Below the pieces are notes generated by a model. The model was not told the origin of the DNA, ran no database searches, and worked only from the letters and a program-made list of their open reading frames with translations. From Loigolactobacillus bifermentans DSM 20003 (GTDB lineage: Bacteria > Bacillota > Bacilli > Lactobacillales > Lactobacillaceae): a stretch of DNA of 64,000 nucleotides. Shown here in pieces: positions 44,133-53,398 of the stretch. The stretch spans positions 30,217 through 94,216 of the forward strand of contig NZ_AZDA01000001.1 in the NCBI RefSeq assembly GCF_001434575.1, in the 5' to 3' direction. Made by a program: the position numbers and the translations under genes. The stretch's first letter is position 1; each line of letters starts with the position of its first letter.

Positions 44133-45050
44133 ATGTCTGAACATGAATCAGTAGCTGATCCGCAACCTGCCGTACAACTACACAAGCATACAGTCCATTT
44201 AGGCACCCGCATGATCAAGTGGTTACAGATTTTTCCGATTTCATTATGGATGTTACTGCTAGTGGTTGTCCCCATGCTTTACGTCTTTTTTATGAGTTTC
44301 ATGTCACGAAATTATTATGGTGGTATCGTCTACCATTTCACATTACAAAATTTTGCTCAGGTTTTTGCGGCTAGCAACCTACAAATCTATCTGCATTCGT
44401 TTTGGATTGGGATTTTAACCACGGTGATCTGTTTATTGATCAGTTATCCCTTCGCGTTTTTTATCGCACAAAAGGGGCCAGTTGCCAAAACGATTTTAAT
44501 GGCATTAGTCGTTGTCCCTTCAGTATCCAATTCGTTGGTTCGCTTATTCGGATGGCTAACTTTATTACGCAAAACCGGTGTGGTCAATACGTTGTTGGAA
44601 CGCTTAGGGCTGATCCATCATCCCTTGACTTTGGTTTACAACAATGGCGGCATTGTTTTAGGCATGGTTTACCTGTTACTGATGTTTATGATCCTCCCAA
44701 TTTTTAACGCGTTGGATCGAATTGATCATAATTTGATTGAAGCCGCTGAAGACTTAGGTGCCTCTAAGTTTCAGATCTTCAAAGAATTGATTTTACCCTT
44801 AACTGAACCGGGAATTGTTGCCGGTTGCATTATGGTTTTCATTCCGTCATTAGGTTATTTCTTCGTTAGTGATGTGATGGGTGGCGGGACTCAAAATATG
44901 ATGGGGAATTTGATTGAAAATCAGTTTCAGGTCTCCCGAAATTGGCCACTTGGGTGTGCAATTTCAGTGATGTTGATCCTATTGACGATCTTGCTACTGG
45001 TGATTTATCAGCGCCGTGGTGGTGATATGGATGAGTTAGGGGGGTATTAA
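44133..45050 (+). CDS. potB: polyamine ABC transporter permease
   Basis: The first membrane subunit of the second importer, with six predicted helices from about residue 35. The EAA loop is LIEAAEDLGASKFQIFKELILPLT. Residues 1-30 form an extra soluble N-terminus. 305 residues. potC starts directly after its stop codon. Its ribosome binding site is masked by module 4. Confidence 0.93.
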   Translation: MSEHESVADPQPAVQLHKHTVHLGTRMIKWLQIFPISLWMLLLVVVPMLYVFFMSFMSRNYYGGIVYHFTLQNFAQVFAASNLQIYLHSFWIGILTTVICLLISYPFAFFIAQKGPVAKTILMALVVVPSVSNSLVRLFGWLTLLRKTGVVNTLLERLGLIHHPLTLVYNNGGIVLGMVYLLLMFMILPIFNALDRIDHNLIEAAEDLGASKFQIFKELILPLTEPGIVAGCIMVFIPSLGYFFVSDVMGGGTQNMMGNLIENQFQVSRNWPLGCAISVMLILLTILLLVIYQRRGGDMDELGGY

Positions 45051-45845
45051 ATGAATAAACGTTTGACGGCACGACCTTGGAAGAACGTTTTTATCGGGCT
45101 TACGTTACTTTTCTTATATTTGCCGGTAGTAGTGATCATTATTTTTTCATTCAATACTTCTAAAATGAATATTTTATTCGAAGGCTTTACCACCAAGTGG
45201 TACGGATTGGTATTCCATAACTATCAGATCATGGCGGCATTAAAGAACTCGATTCTTGTTGGGGTGATCAGCACCGCTTTAGCCACGGTCATTGGTACCA
45301 CTGGAGCCGTTGCGATGAGTAAGTATCAATTTCCTGGGAAAAAGACGCTAGATAAAGTGTTGTACATTCCCATTGTGATCCCCGAGGTGGTTTTAGGGAT
45401 TTCGCTTCTGTTGATCTATTCGTTGGTGGGTATTCCGTTGAGTTTGTTCTCATTGATTCTGGCCCACGTCACGTTCTGTATTCCATTTGTGGTTTTGACC
45501 GTACGCTCGCGATTGGTGGGGATTGATCAAACTTTAGAAGAAGCGGCTTTAGACCTTGGCGCCAATCCCTGGCAGGCTTTTAGTCAAGTTGTCTTACCAT
45601 TACTTTTGCCAGGCATCATCAGTGGGGCCGGTTTTTCATTCGCCTTATCACTAGATGACGTGATTATTAGTTTTTTCACCACAGGTCCAGCCAGTACGAC
45701 TTTTCCACTTTTGGTTTACGCACTGGTTAAAACCGGGGTCACGCCAGAAATTAACGCAATTTCAACCCTGTTGATGTTGGTGATCGTGATCGGTATTGCA
45801 TTAAACGCTATTCATCAGGTTCGTAAAATGAAACAGGAGGGCTAG
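45051..45845 (+). CDS. potC: polyamine ABC transporter permease
   Basis: The second membrane subunit, with six helices and an EAA loop at LEEAALDLGANPWQAFSQVVLPLL. 264 residues. Abuts potB with no gap and is followed four bases later by the amidohydrolase gene. Confidence 0.94.
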   Translation: MNKRLTARPWKNVFIGLTLLFLYLPVVVIIIFSFNTSKMNILFEGFTTKWYGLVFHNYQIMAALKNSILVGVISTALATVIGTTGAVAMSKYQFPGKKTLDKVLYIPIVIPEVVLGISLLLIYSLVGIPLSLFSLILAHVTFCIPFVVLTVRSRLVGIDQTLEEAALDLGANPWQAFSQVVLPLLLPGIISGAGFSFALSLDDVIISFFTTGPASTTFPLLVYALVKTGVTPEINAISTLLMLVIVIGIALNAIHQVRKMKQEG

Positions 45846-45849
45846 GCTT

Positions 45850-47484
45850 ATGCGACAAATTAAAGTTTTAAAAAGCACGTCGATTTTTACCGGTACTACG
45901 GATCAATTTATGGCGGGCGGGATTTTAATTGAGGATGACAAAATTATTGATGTATTGCCCACTGATTTAGTTGAACAATTGCACGGCCCACAATATCAAG
46001 TGCTAGACCTAGGCCAACAAACGATCCTACCGGGATTTATTGAAAGCCACGCTCACGTTTTCTTATCGGCTTTACTGCACGCAGGGCGCATCAAATTAAT
46101 TTCAGGAGATTCCGAGCAAGCCTGTGTGGCGGCATTGCAAGGGTTAGCACAAAATACCGAATCAGCGGATTGGCTGATTGCCAAAGGTTGGTACGCACCT
46201 AGTTGGTCGCAGCAACAATTGCCAACAAAGACCAGTCTGGATCAGGCCTTTCCCCATACGCCGGTTGTGGTGATTGCCGATGATCTGCATACCTTGTGGT
46301 TAAACTCGGTAGCTTTAGCCAAATTATTGCCAATGGCGGATTCATCCCGGTTTAAACGGGATGTGTTGAGAGATACAACAGGGGAACCAACTGGTGTTGT
46401 CGGGGAGCAAACTGCCATGGCTTTTTTACACTTCTTGTTTCAAATGACGGTAGCGCAACAGGCAGAATTGGTCCAACCATATTTGGCACATTTAGCGCAA
46501 ATGGGAATCACATCTGTCAGTGATTTGGCCCTGTTGCCTGCACAAACCGCAGTGGGAATCGATGATCAAATTTATCCAGAAGTCTATGAGCGTTTGGCGG
46601 CTCAGTCAAAACTGCCGGTACGGGCTAATCTATATCCTTATTTTGACCGTAATCTGAATAGTTTCCAATATATCAAGAATCAGGCTCATGATCCGCTGGT
46701 ACGAATCGCCGGAGGAAAACTGTTTTTTGATGGCGTGACTAGCAGTTACACAGCTTGGATGAAGCAGCCCTATGTTGGCCGGGCCAGTTGTGGCATGCCG
46801 CAGGTGCGCCCTGATAAAATGCGCGGGTTGATCTTGACGGCTCAGGCGCAAAATATCGCATTAAGGATCCACGCAATCGGCGACCAGGCAATTCATGAAG
46901 CATTGCTATTCTTTGCTGAAGCAGAGCACCGCAGTGGCCCACTGGCACAAGGACATCATTGTTTAGAACATTTAGAAACCATCGACACCGGTGACCTAAC
47001 GTTAATGGGCCAAGGTCGAGTGGTGGCTTCCGTTCAGCCCAGTCATCCCTTGCTTGATTATCAAACAGCAACTGATTATATCGGGCAACGTGCTGCAGGG
47101 ATGTGGCCGTTTAAAACATTTTTACAAAAGGAAGTGGTTTTGGCATTTGGTACGGATAGCCCGGTGGTGGTCGATGTGTCGCCGCTGCAGAATTGTTACT
47201 TTGCTATGACTCGGCAGACATTAGCCGGCGCACCAGCAGGCGGGTGGCATGCTGAGCAATGCCTAACATTAGCTCAGTCTCTAACGGCCCAAACGTTAGG
47301 AGGCGCTATTGCAACAAACTCTGAAAAATGCGTGGGCACTTTAACGCCAGGTAAACAGGCCGATATTTGTATCTTGGCGCAAAATATCGCCGAGCTAGCG
47401 CCTACAGAACTCGCCCAAGTTTCGGTGACAGCGACAATGTTAGCCGGTCGATGGGTTTTTCGAAAAGTTCTGCAAACAGTTTAA
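45850..47484 (+). CDS. amidohydrolase family protein (YtcJ-like)
   Basis: A metal-dependent hydrolase of the amidohydrolase-3/YtcJ group. The first metal motif is PGFIESHAHVF (HxH), a later histidine is in RIHAIGDQAIHEALL, another in HHCLEHLETID, and the final aspartate in FGTDSPVV. 544 residues is typical. The substrate is unknown. Its place between transporter and aminotransferase suggests that it hydrolyses an amide or imine of an imported amine, but that is inference. AGGAGG lies nine bases upstream. Confidence 0.82.
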   Translation: MRQIKVLKSTSIFTGTTDQFMAGGILIEDDKIIDVLPTDLVEQLHGPQYQVLDLGQQTILPGFIESHAHVFLSALLHAGRIKLISGDSEQACVAALQGLAQNTESADWLIAKGWYAPSWSQQQLPTKTSLDQAFPHTPVVVIADDLHTLWLNSVALAKLLPMADSSRFKRDVLRDTTGEPTGVVGEQTAMAFLHFLFQMTVAQQAELVQPYLAHLAQMGITSVSDLALLPAQTAVGIDDQIYPEVYERLAAQSKLPVRANLYPYFDRNLNSFQYIKNQAHDPLVRIAGGKLFFDGVTSSYTAWMKQPYVGRASCGMPQVRPDKMRGLILTAQAQNIALRIHAIGDQAIHEALLFFAEAEHRSGPLAQGHHCLEHLETIDTGDLTLMGQGRVVASVQPSHPLLDYQTATDYIGQRAAGMWPFKTFLQKEVVLAFGTDSPVVVDVSPLQNCYFAMTRQTLAGAPAGGWHAEQCLTLAQSLTAQTLGGAIATNSEKCVGTLTPGKQADICILAQNIAELAPTELAQVSVTATMLAGRWVFRKVLQTV

Positions 47485-47502
47485 AGAAAGTAGGTAATTG
47501 AT

Positions 47503-48876
47503 ATGATAGCAGATAAAACAGTGACAAACCAAACGGTGATCAATGATCTGGATCAGATTCTAGGGTTTATTAAAGGTACCGAAATGACAGCTACCCAAAA
47601 AGATCAAATGACGGCGGATACGTTGAATTACTTTGACAAGTACGTTTCACCAGGTTGGTTGAAGTACCGTAAATCTGTTTCAACTGATGCAGCTGTACTG
47701 GAATGGACGGACCAAGATGCGGTGATTCACGGGCTAAAAGGTGAGGAATTTATTGACTGTTTAGGCGGTTTTGGGATTTACACCAGCGGGCACCGTAATC
47801 AGTATATTCTGGATGCTGTTAAGGCACAATTGGAACATCAGGCGTTACATTCTCAGGAGTTATTGGATCCATTACGAGGCTACTTAGCCAAGGCTGTTGC
47901 GGACATTACCCCAGGTGATCTGGAAAAATGTTTTTTCACCAATGGTGGCGCTGAGGCGGTGGAAATGGCATTAAAGCTAGCTCGAATTGCAACAGGTGGC
48001 CGCTGGTATATCTCAACAGTCGGCGCCTTTCACGGCAAGTCCATGGGGGCAATCTCTATTGGTGGTAAAGGGACTTACCGAGTACCCTACACGCCAATGG
48101 TACAGCAAGTTCAACACGTTGAATATGGTAATGCTGAGGACATTCGCAAGGCAGTTCGTAATCTACAGACAGTTGGTGAAAGTGTTGCGGCAGTGATCAT
48201 CGAACCTGTTCAAGGTGAAGCAGGAATCATTGTTCCACCAGAGGGTTATTTAAAGGAAGTTCGGGAGATCTGTGACGAATACGGCGTGGCATTGATCTTT
48301 GATGAAATTCAGTCCGGGATGGGCCGTACTGGGACAATGTGGCGTTGTGAAGCAGAAGGCGTTGTGCCCGATATTATGACTTATGGGAAGGCGTTTGGTG
48401 GGGGCATTATGCCGATTACCGGGTTGATCTGCCGGCCTAATATGTGGGTTCAACAGTTGATCGATAATCCGTGGTTGCTAGGCTCACCAACATTTGGCGG
48501 GAATCCAGTTTGTTGTGCGGCGGCCATCGCAACGATCTCGTATATGTTAAAAAATGACATTCCGGGACAGGCAAAGGCGAAAGGTAGTTATTTAATTGAA
48601 AAGTTGCAACACCTCGCCAGTGAATTCCCAGAAGTAATCCAAGAAGTTCGTGGGGTCGGATTAATGATTGGGGTCGAATTCCATTCCTCTGAAATCGGGT
48701 ACGATGTGTCTAAAGGGTTGTTTGAGCGTGGGGTCTTGACCGCAGGAACCTTAGTTAATTCGAAAACGATTCGGTTTGAGCCACCTGCAGTTATCGAATA
48801 CAACCAATTGAATCAGGTGATTGATCGTATGACACTGGCTTTAGCAGATACTAAGAAACACTTCGCCTTACAATAA
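47503..48876 (+). CDS. patA: putrescine aminotransferase
   Basis: A PLP-dependent class III aminotransferase that moves the amino group of putrescine to 2-oxoglutarate, giving 4-aminobutanal (which cyclises to 1-pyrroline). Strong resemblance to E. coli PatA/YgjG throughout: SVSTDAAVLEW, EFIDCLGGFGI, LHSQELLDPLRGYLAK, FDEIQSGMGRTG with D267, and YGKAFGGGIMPI with the PLP lysine K296. 457 residues matches. No aminobutanal dehydrogenase is encoded nearby. Confidence 0.9.
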   Translation: MIADKTVTNQTVINDLDQILGFIKGTEMTATQKDQMTADTLNYFDKYVSPGWLKYRKSVSTDAAVLEWTDQDAVIHGLKGEEFIDCLGGFGIYTSGHRNQYILDAVKAQLEHQALHSQELLDPLRGYLAKAVADITPGDLEKCFFTNGGAEAVEMALKLARIATGGRWYISTVGAFHGKSMGAISIGGKGTYRVPYTPMVQQVQHVEYGNAEDIRKAVRNLQTVGESVAAVIIEPVQGEAGIIVPPEGYLKEVREICDEYGVALIFDEIQSGMGRTGTMWRCEAEGVVPDIMTYGKAFGGGIMPITGLICRPNMWVQQLIDNPWLLGSPTFGGNPVCCAAAIATISYMLKNDIPGQAKAKGSYLIEKLQHLASEFPEVIQEVRGVGLMIGVEFHSSEIGYDVSKGLFERGVLTAGTLVNSKTIRFEPPAVIEYNQLNQVIDRMTLALADTKKHFALQ

Positions 48877-48895
48877 TTTGAAAGTAGGGTTGTCA

Positions 48896-49984
48896 ATGCA
48901 AACACCTAAACAAGATGGCTGGTTTTTCCCAGCCGAATTTGAGCAGCACGCTCGAACCTATATGATCTGGCCAACGCGTCGAGATACCTGGCGTGAAGCG
49001 GCAGGACCTGCCCAACAAACTTTCGCAGCTGTTGCGGCGGCCATCGCCCGTTTTGAGCCGGTTACCATGTTGGTGGCCCCCGAGGTATTAGCACAGGCGC
49101 GCCAACAGTTACCCGCCGCGGTACAGGTCGTTGAATTGGCAACAAATGATGCTTGGTGCCGTGATACAGGACCGGCTTTCTTGGTGAATCAAAACGGACA
49201 GTTACGCAGTGTGAACTGGGGTTTTAATGCGTGGGGTGGCACGGTGGATGGTCTGTACACACCTTGGAATCTAGATGATCAAGTGGCGTCAGCAGTGGCT
49301 CAACTCGAGCAGGCACCGTGTTATCAATTGAAGGATTTTATTTTGGAAGGCGGTTCTTTTCATGTCGACGGTGACGGAACGGCCATGGTCACCGCTAGCT
49401 GTTTATTAAGTGCTGGTCGTAATCCAACGCTATCTAAGACGGAAATCGAAGCACGATTAAAAGACTATCTGAACGTGACAAAAGTTTTGTGGTTACCAGC
49501 CGGGATTTATCAGGATGAAACCAATGGTCATGTGGATAACATTTGTAATTTTGTGCGGCCTGGTGAGGTAGTTTTGGCTTGGCCAACAGACGAACAAACG
49601 CCACAGTACCAACTTTCACAAGCTGACTGGACTTATTTGCACCAAGTGACGGATGCCCGCGGGCGGCATTTAAAAATCCATAAAGTCTTAGTGCCAACCA
49701 ACTTGCGCCTGACAGCACCTGAAGCTGCCGGCATTGAGGCGAATACAAGCGCCAAGCCGCGTCTAGCCGGTGATTATTTAGGAGCATCGTACATTAATTT
49801 CTACTTTTGCAACGGCGGTTTGATATTACCGAGTTTTCAGATGCCAGAAGATCAGCTGGCGTTAGCGCAATTTAAACAACTCTTTCCCCAGCGGCAGATC
49901 ATTCAGTTACCAACTCGGGAGATCTTGCTAGGTGGTGGGAACATTCATTGTATTACGCAACAAGTGCCAGCGCATATTGGCTAG
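48896..49984 (+). CDS. aguA: agmatine deiminase
   Basis: It hydrolyses agmatine to N-carbamoylputrescine and ammonia. The guanidine-group fold is shown by WCRDTGPAF, the catalytic histidine in ETNGHVDNICNFV, and the nucleophile C352 in GGGNIHCITQQ. 362 residues is normal. The ATG at 48896 follows GAAAGTAGGG. It lies between patA and the amidase that uses its product. Confidence 0.95.
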   Translation: MQTPKQDGWFFPAEFEQHARTYMIWPTRRDTWREAAGPAQQTFAAVAAAIARFEPVTMLVAPEVLAQARQQLPAAVQVVELATNDAWCRDTGPAFLVNQNGQLRSVNWGFNAWGGTVDGLYTPWNLDDQVASAVAQLEQAPCYQLKDFILEGGSFHVDGDGTAMVTASCLLSAGRNPTLSKTEIEARLKDYLNVTKVLWLPAGIYQDETNGHVDNICNFVRPGEVVLAWPTDEQTPQYQLSQADWTYLHQVTDARGRHLKIHKVLVPTNLRLTAPEAAGIEANTSAKPRLAGDYLGASYINFYFCNGGLILPSFQMPEDQLALAQFKQLFPQRQIIQLPTREILLGGGNIHCITQQVPAHIG

Positions 49985-50013
49985 ACAAGTTTTAAAAAGG
50001 TGGTGAACGCATA

Positions 50014-50889
50014 ATGAAACAGACGGGACAAGTGGTTGTTGCAGCTACACAAATGCGTTGTACTTGGGACCTTAAAGAGAACCTGCAAAAAGCTCAAGAC
50101 ATGGTAACGCAAGCCGCTGCAGCAGGCGCCAACATTATTTTGTTACAAGAACTCTTTGAAACGCCTTATTTTTGCCACCAAGAACGGTATCGGTTCTTTG
50201 ATCTGGCAACGCCAGCCAGTAAAAGTCCGGCAATCGCTAAATTAGCGTTTTTAGCGAAAAAATTAGGCGTGGTTTTACCGGTGAGTTTCTTTGAACGGGC
50301 AGGGAATAGTTTTTTCAATTCATTGGTGGTGATCGACGCGGATGGTCGGGTACTGGAAACTTATCGAAAGACTCATATCCCTACAGGTGCAAATTACGAA
50401 GAAAAATTTTACTTTGTACCAGGGGACACGGGTTTTAAAGTTTGGCAAACCCGTTTTGGCAAGATTGGTGTTGGAATCTGCTGGGATCAGTGGTTTCCAG
50501 AAACCGCGCGCATTTTAACGCTATTAGGTGCAGAAATCATCTTTTACCCAACTGCGATCGGCAGTGAACCAGTATTGACCCGTGATACCGAACCACACTG
50601 GCAACGAACAATCCAAGGCCATGCTGCAGCTAATATTGTCCCTATCGTGGTCAGTAATCGCGTGGGGACGGAAAAGGATGACAATGAGATGACATTTTAC
50701 GGATCGTCCTTTATTGCGGATCAATTCGGAGCACTTCTACAGCAAGCAGATCGCCAAAGTGAGACCTATCTCTGCGCCACATTGGATTTGGAGCAAGCGA
50801 AACGAGATCGACAGACCTGGGGTATTTTTCGTGATCGACGCCCAGAAATGTATCAACAATTAATGACGACGACGGCAACAAACGAATAA
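50014..50889 (+). CDS. aguB: N-carbamoylputrescine amidase
   Basis: A nitrilase-family enzyme that converts N-carbamoylputrescine to putrescine, CO2 and ammonia. The catalytic triad is visible: E46 in LLQELFE, K119 in YRKTHIP, and C156 in GVGICWDQWFPE. 291 residues matches AguB of Pseudomonas and plants. Lactic acid bacteria usually use putrescine carbamoyltransferase plus carbamate kinase instead, which gains ATP; neither is seen here. Confidence 0.93.
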   Translation: MKQTGQVVVAATQMRCTWDLKENLQKAQDMVTQAAAAGANIILLQELFETPYFCHQERYRFFDLATPASKSPAIAKLAFLAKKLGVVLPVSFFERAGNSFFNSLVVIDADGRVLETYRKTHIPTGANYEEKFYFVPGDTGFKVWQTRFGKIGVGICWDQWFPETARILTLLGAEIIFYPTAIGSEPVLTRDTEPHWQRTIQGHAAANIVPIVVSNRVGTEKDDNEMTFYGSSFIADQFGALLQQADRQSETYLCATLDLEQAKRDRQTWGIFRDRRPEMYQQLMTTTATNE

Positions 50890-50921
50890 CCTGGCTTAAA
50901 TGAAAGGTGGTAGCCTAACTC

Positions 50922-52319
50922 ATGAGGATCGAAGAGGATTGTATTGGTAAATTGGCATTGCCAGATGAGGTGTTATACGGGATTCATACGAAAAGAGCGT
51001 TAGGGAACTTCAAAATTGATTCAGAAGCAATCAGTCCTTTAGTAATCAGAAATTTGGTATTGATCAAACGGGCAGCGGCACAAACGAATTGCGAGGCACA
51101 AACCTTGCCTGCTGAACGGGCTTTGGCAATTGAACAGGCTTGTGATGCTATTTTGTTGCATCACTATGATGATCAATTTGTGGTACCAGCTATCCAAGGC
51201 GGCGCTGGCACTTCTACCAACATGAACGTCAATGAAGTTATTGCCAACGTGGCCAATCAATATTTAGCCTTACACGAACGAATGCACCCTAACGACGACG
51301 TCAATCAAGCACAGTCGACTAACGATACTTTCCCCACGGCTTGCAAAATGGCCGCCTTACAACTATTACCAGCGCTGAAACAACAGTTGAAACATCTCAG
51401 TGACAGTTGGCTGCGAAAAGCATTTGAATACGACGATGCCTTGAAGTTAGGCCGAACGCAGTTACAAGATGCAATGCCTACAACCTTTGGCCAAAGCTTT
51501 CGGGTTTACGCTAGCTTATTTAAACGTGATCTGGTACGTATTAATCGAGCTAGCCAAAATCTAACCACTGTTAATATGGGGGGTACGGCAATTGGAACTG
51601 GTGTAAATGCCTCCCAATATTACCAACAGCATATTGTCACCGCAATTAATCGCGTGGCGCATTTAAATTTAACACAGGCCACAAATTTGATTGATGCTAC
51701 CCAAAATTGTGATAGCTTTGCGGAATTTTCAGGCGCCTTGAAAGTCTTGGCAGTTGATTTGAACAAAATGGCGAATGATCTGCGATTATTATCCAGTGGA
51801 CCGCGTGCAGGTTTGAGTGAACTGAAATTACCGGCTCGCCAAGCTGGATCGTCGATTATGCCTGGTAAGGTCAATCCGGTTTTACCGGAATTTATTAACC
51901 AAGTTGCGTTCGAAGTGATCGGCCATGATACAACGATTACCTTAGCTGCCGAAGCGGGACAGTTGGAGTTAAACGCCTTTGAACCCGTGATGATCCGGGA
52001 CCTGCTCAGCAGTATGACGTTACTGACGGGTGCCATTCAGCGCTTTATCCAGAATTGCTTAACGGATCTAACCGTTGACCGTGAAACAGGCGCCCAAGCC
52101 GTTGAAGCATCACCGGTAATTGCCACTGTATTGTCACCATTGATTGGTTATCAGCAGACAACAGCATTGGTGCATGAGGCCACGGATACAGGGCAAACAA
52201 TTCGTGAATTATTGTTACAAAAGCATTTGTTTCGGCCGGCACAGATCGAACAATTACTGGCGCCAGCCAGTTTATTAGGCCGACCATCCAGTCATAAAAA
52301 CCAAGTTGTCAATCACTAA
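50922..52319 (+). CDS. aspA: aspartate ammonia-lyase
   Basis: It converts aspartate to fumarate and ammonia. It belongs to the fumarase/aspartase superfamily: signature GSSIMPGKVNPV with the catalytic SS-loop serine, QSTNDTFPT, and GRTQLQDAMP. The glutamine in GRTQ is the aspartase form; fumarases have GRTH. The start MRIEEDCIGKLALP also fits AspA. 465 residues. It is the last gene before the terminator of the amine operon. A link to the amine pathway, through nitrogen or 2-oxoglutarate balance, is only a guess. Confidence 0.88.
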   Translation: MRIEEDCIGKLALPDEVLYGIHTKRALGNFKIDSEAISPLVIRNLVLIKRAAAQTNCEAQTLPAERALAIEQACDAILLHHYDDQFVVPAIQGGAGTSTNMNVNEVIANVANQYLALHERMHPNDDVNQAQSTNDTFPTACKMAALQLLPALKQQLKHLSDSWLRKAFEYDDALKLGRTQLQDAMPTTFGQSFRVYASLFKRDLVRINRASQNLTTVNMGGTAIGTGVNASQYYQQHIVTAINRVAHLNLTQATNLIDATQNCDSFAEFSGALKVLAVDLNKMANDLRLLSSGPRAGLSELKLPARQAGSSIMPGKVNPVLPEFINQVAFEVIGHDTTITLAAEAGQLELNAFEPVMIRDLLSSMTLLTGAIQRFIQNCLTDLTVDRETGAQAVEASPVIATVLSPLIGYQQTTALVHEATDTGQTIRELLLQKHLFRPAQIEQLLAPASLLGRPSSHKNQVVNH

Positions 52320-52322
52320 AAC

Positions 52323-52371
52323 AAAAGGGTCCATGAACTAGTAACTTTGTACTAATTCATTAACTCTTTTA
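52323..52371 (+). terminator. terminator of the amine operon
   Basis: AAAAGGGT pairs with ACTCTTTT, with further pairing of ATGAA/TTCAT and AGTA/TACT inside. Confidence 0.8.
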
Positions 52372-52429
52372 TTCTTGCGAAAAATAAACCACAAGTTTTA
52401 CTTATGAGAGTGAGAAACGACTTTAGCTG

Positions 52430-53051
52430 AAAACATCCTTTCGATATACTATTTACCAACCAAAATAGAATCGAAAGGATGTTTTTAATGTCTTCACAAA
52501 CTAAAGATAATAGTAGCTTCGCACACATGAGATGTCGTTGTAAGTAACATTTGGTTTTTACACCCAAATATCGTAGAAAAGTTATTTATGGAAAATTGAG
52601 AGCAGACATCGGAAGAATCTTGCGGCGTTTATGTGGATTGAAAGATGTTGAAATAGTTGAGACTGCGATGCCAGATTACATCCATATGCTTGTAAAAATC
52701 GCTTAAAATGAGTGCAGCTAGCTTTGTAGGCGGTTTAAAAGGTATCATATGAGCAACATGCCAATTTAAAATATAAATATGGTAATAGGAGTTTTTTGCA
52801 AGAGGATATTATGTTAATACAGTAGGAATGAATCAAAAGACAATTGCAAAATATATTCGAGAGTAAGAAGCCGAAAATCGACTCAACGATAAAATAACGA
52901 AGCGAACGTATCGAGACTCATTCGATAATCATAACAACTGGATTAATACGATGGTAGGCGGTTGGTAATTTTTGCTGAGCCCCTTTTTAGAGGTCCTTGT
53001 GTGTAGCAAGCCCTTTTAGGGCGAATAAAAGGCCACCAGCTAAGCTGGTGG
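52430..53051 (+). mobile_element. decayed IS200/IS605-type element
   Basis: The left part has a perfect 16-pair inverted repeat (AAAACATCCTTTCGAT, 52430-52445 with 52470-52485) just before the transposase, like the transposase-silencing hairpin of IS200. The right part has a hairpin CCACCAGC/GCTGGTGG (53033-53051), like the recognised right ends. Exact ends are not certain. Confidence 0.65.
52488..52941 (+). pseudogene. broken IS200-type TnpA transposase
   Basis: Pieces of a Y1 transposase can be read across several stops and frameshifts: MSSQTKDNSS, then after a stop FTPKYRRKVIYGKLRADIG, then VEIVETAMPDYIHMLVKI, and TIAKYIRE with the catalytic tyrosine. The HUH motif is damaged (DYIHM in place of the usual DHIHM). 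It cannot make an active enzyme. Confidence 0.8.
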
Positions 53052-53180
53052 ATACTTACTGAAATTCTAAACATTAATAGGGATAGAAGCTGATAAATGT
53101 ATACCATTTTGACATTAATTCAATTTTCAAACGAATGTAATCCTTTTCAATTCCTTTGAATTGTGATACGTTAAGGTTAT

Positions 53181-53256
53181 CTGCAAGGGGCGCCTGTGTG
53201 GCTGAGATTGAACCCTGGAACCTGATCTGGTTAACACCAGCGGAGGAATGCAGCTG
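53181..53256 (+). promoter_or_regulatory. TPP (thiamine pyrophosphate) riboswitch
   Basis: The conserved THI-box elements appear in order: GGGGCGCC, GGCTGAGATTGAACCC, AACCTGATCTGGTTAACACCAGCG, and GGAGGAA. The closing stem is CTGCA/TGCAG. It binds thiamine pyrophosphate and should switch off the genes downstream when thiamine is plentiful. AATTCAG just after it (53259-53265) can pair with CTGAATT of the terminator (53304-53310), the expected antiterminator. Confidence 0.93.
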
Positions 53257-53302
53257 ATAATTCAGAAAGCACCGGTAATTTAACGACTTAATTCTGATTT
53301 AG

Positions 53303-53331
53303 GCTGAATTCATTCGAATTCGGCTTTTTTT
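53303..53331 (+). terminator. TPP-controlled terminator
   Basis: GCTGAATTC and GAATTCGGC pair (nine pairs, one T-G), loop ATTC, followed by seven T. It lies 47 bases after the riboswitch and before the permease, as in transcription-attenuating TPP switches. Confidence 0.88.
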
Positions 53332-53398
53332 ATTTGTCAGTAGCGATAGGGAAAATCACATAGAGGAGGACTTGCAAAATAAAAGGGGGATGTTAATC

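Noticed and set aside
50922..52319. Fumarase or argininosuccinate lyase
   Set aside because: GRTQLQDA has the aspartase glutamine in place of the fumarase histidine, and the N-terminus matches AspA.
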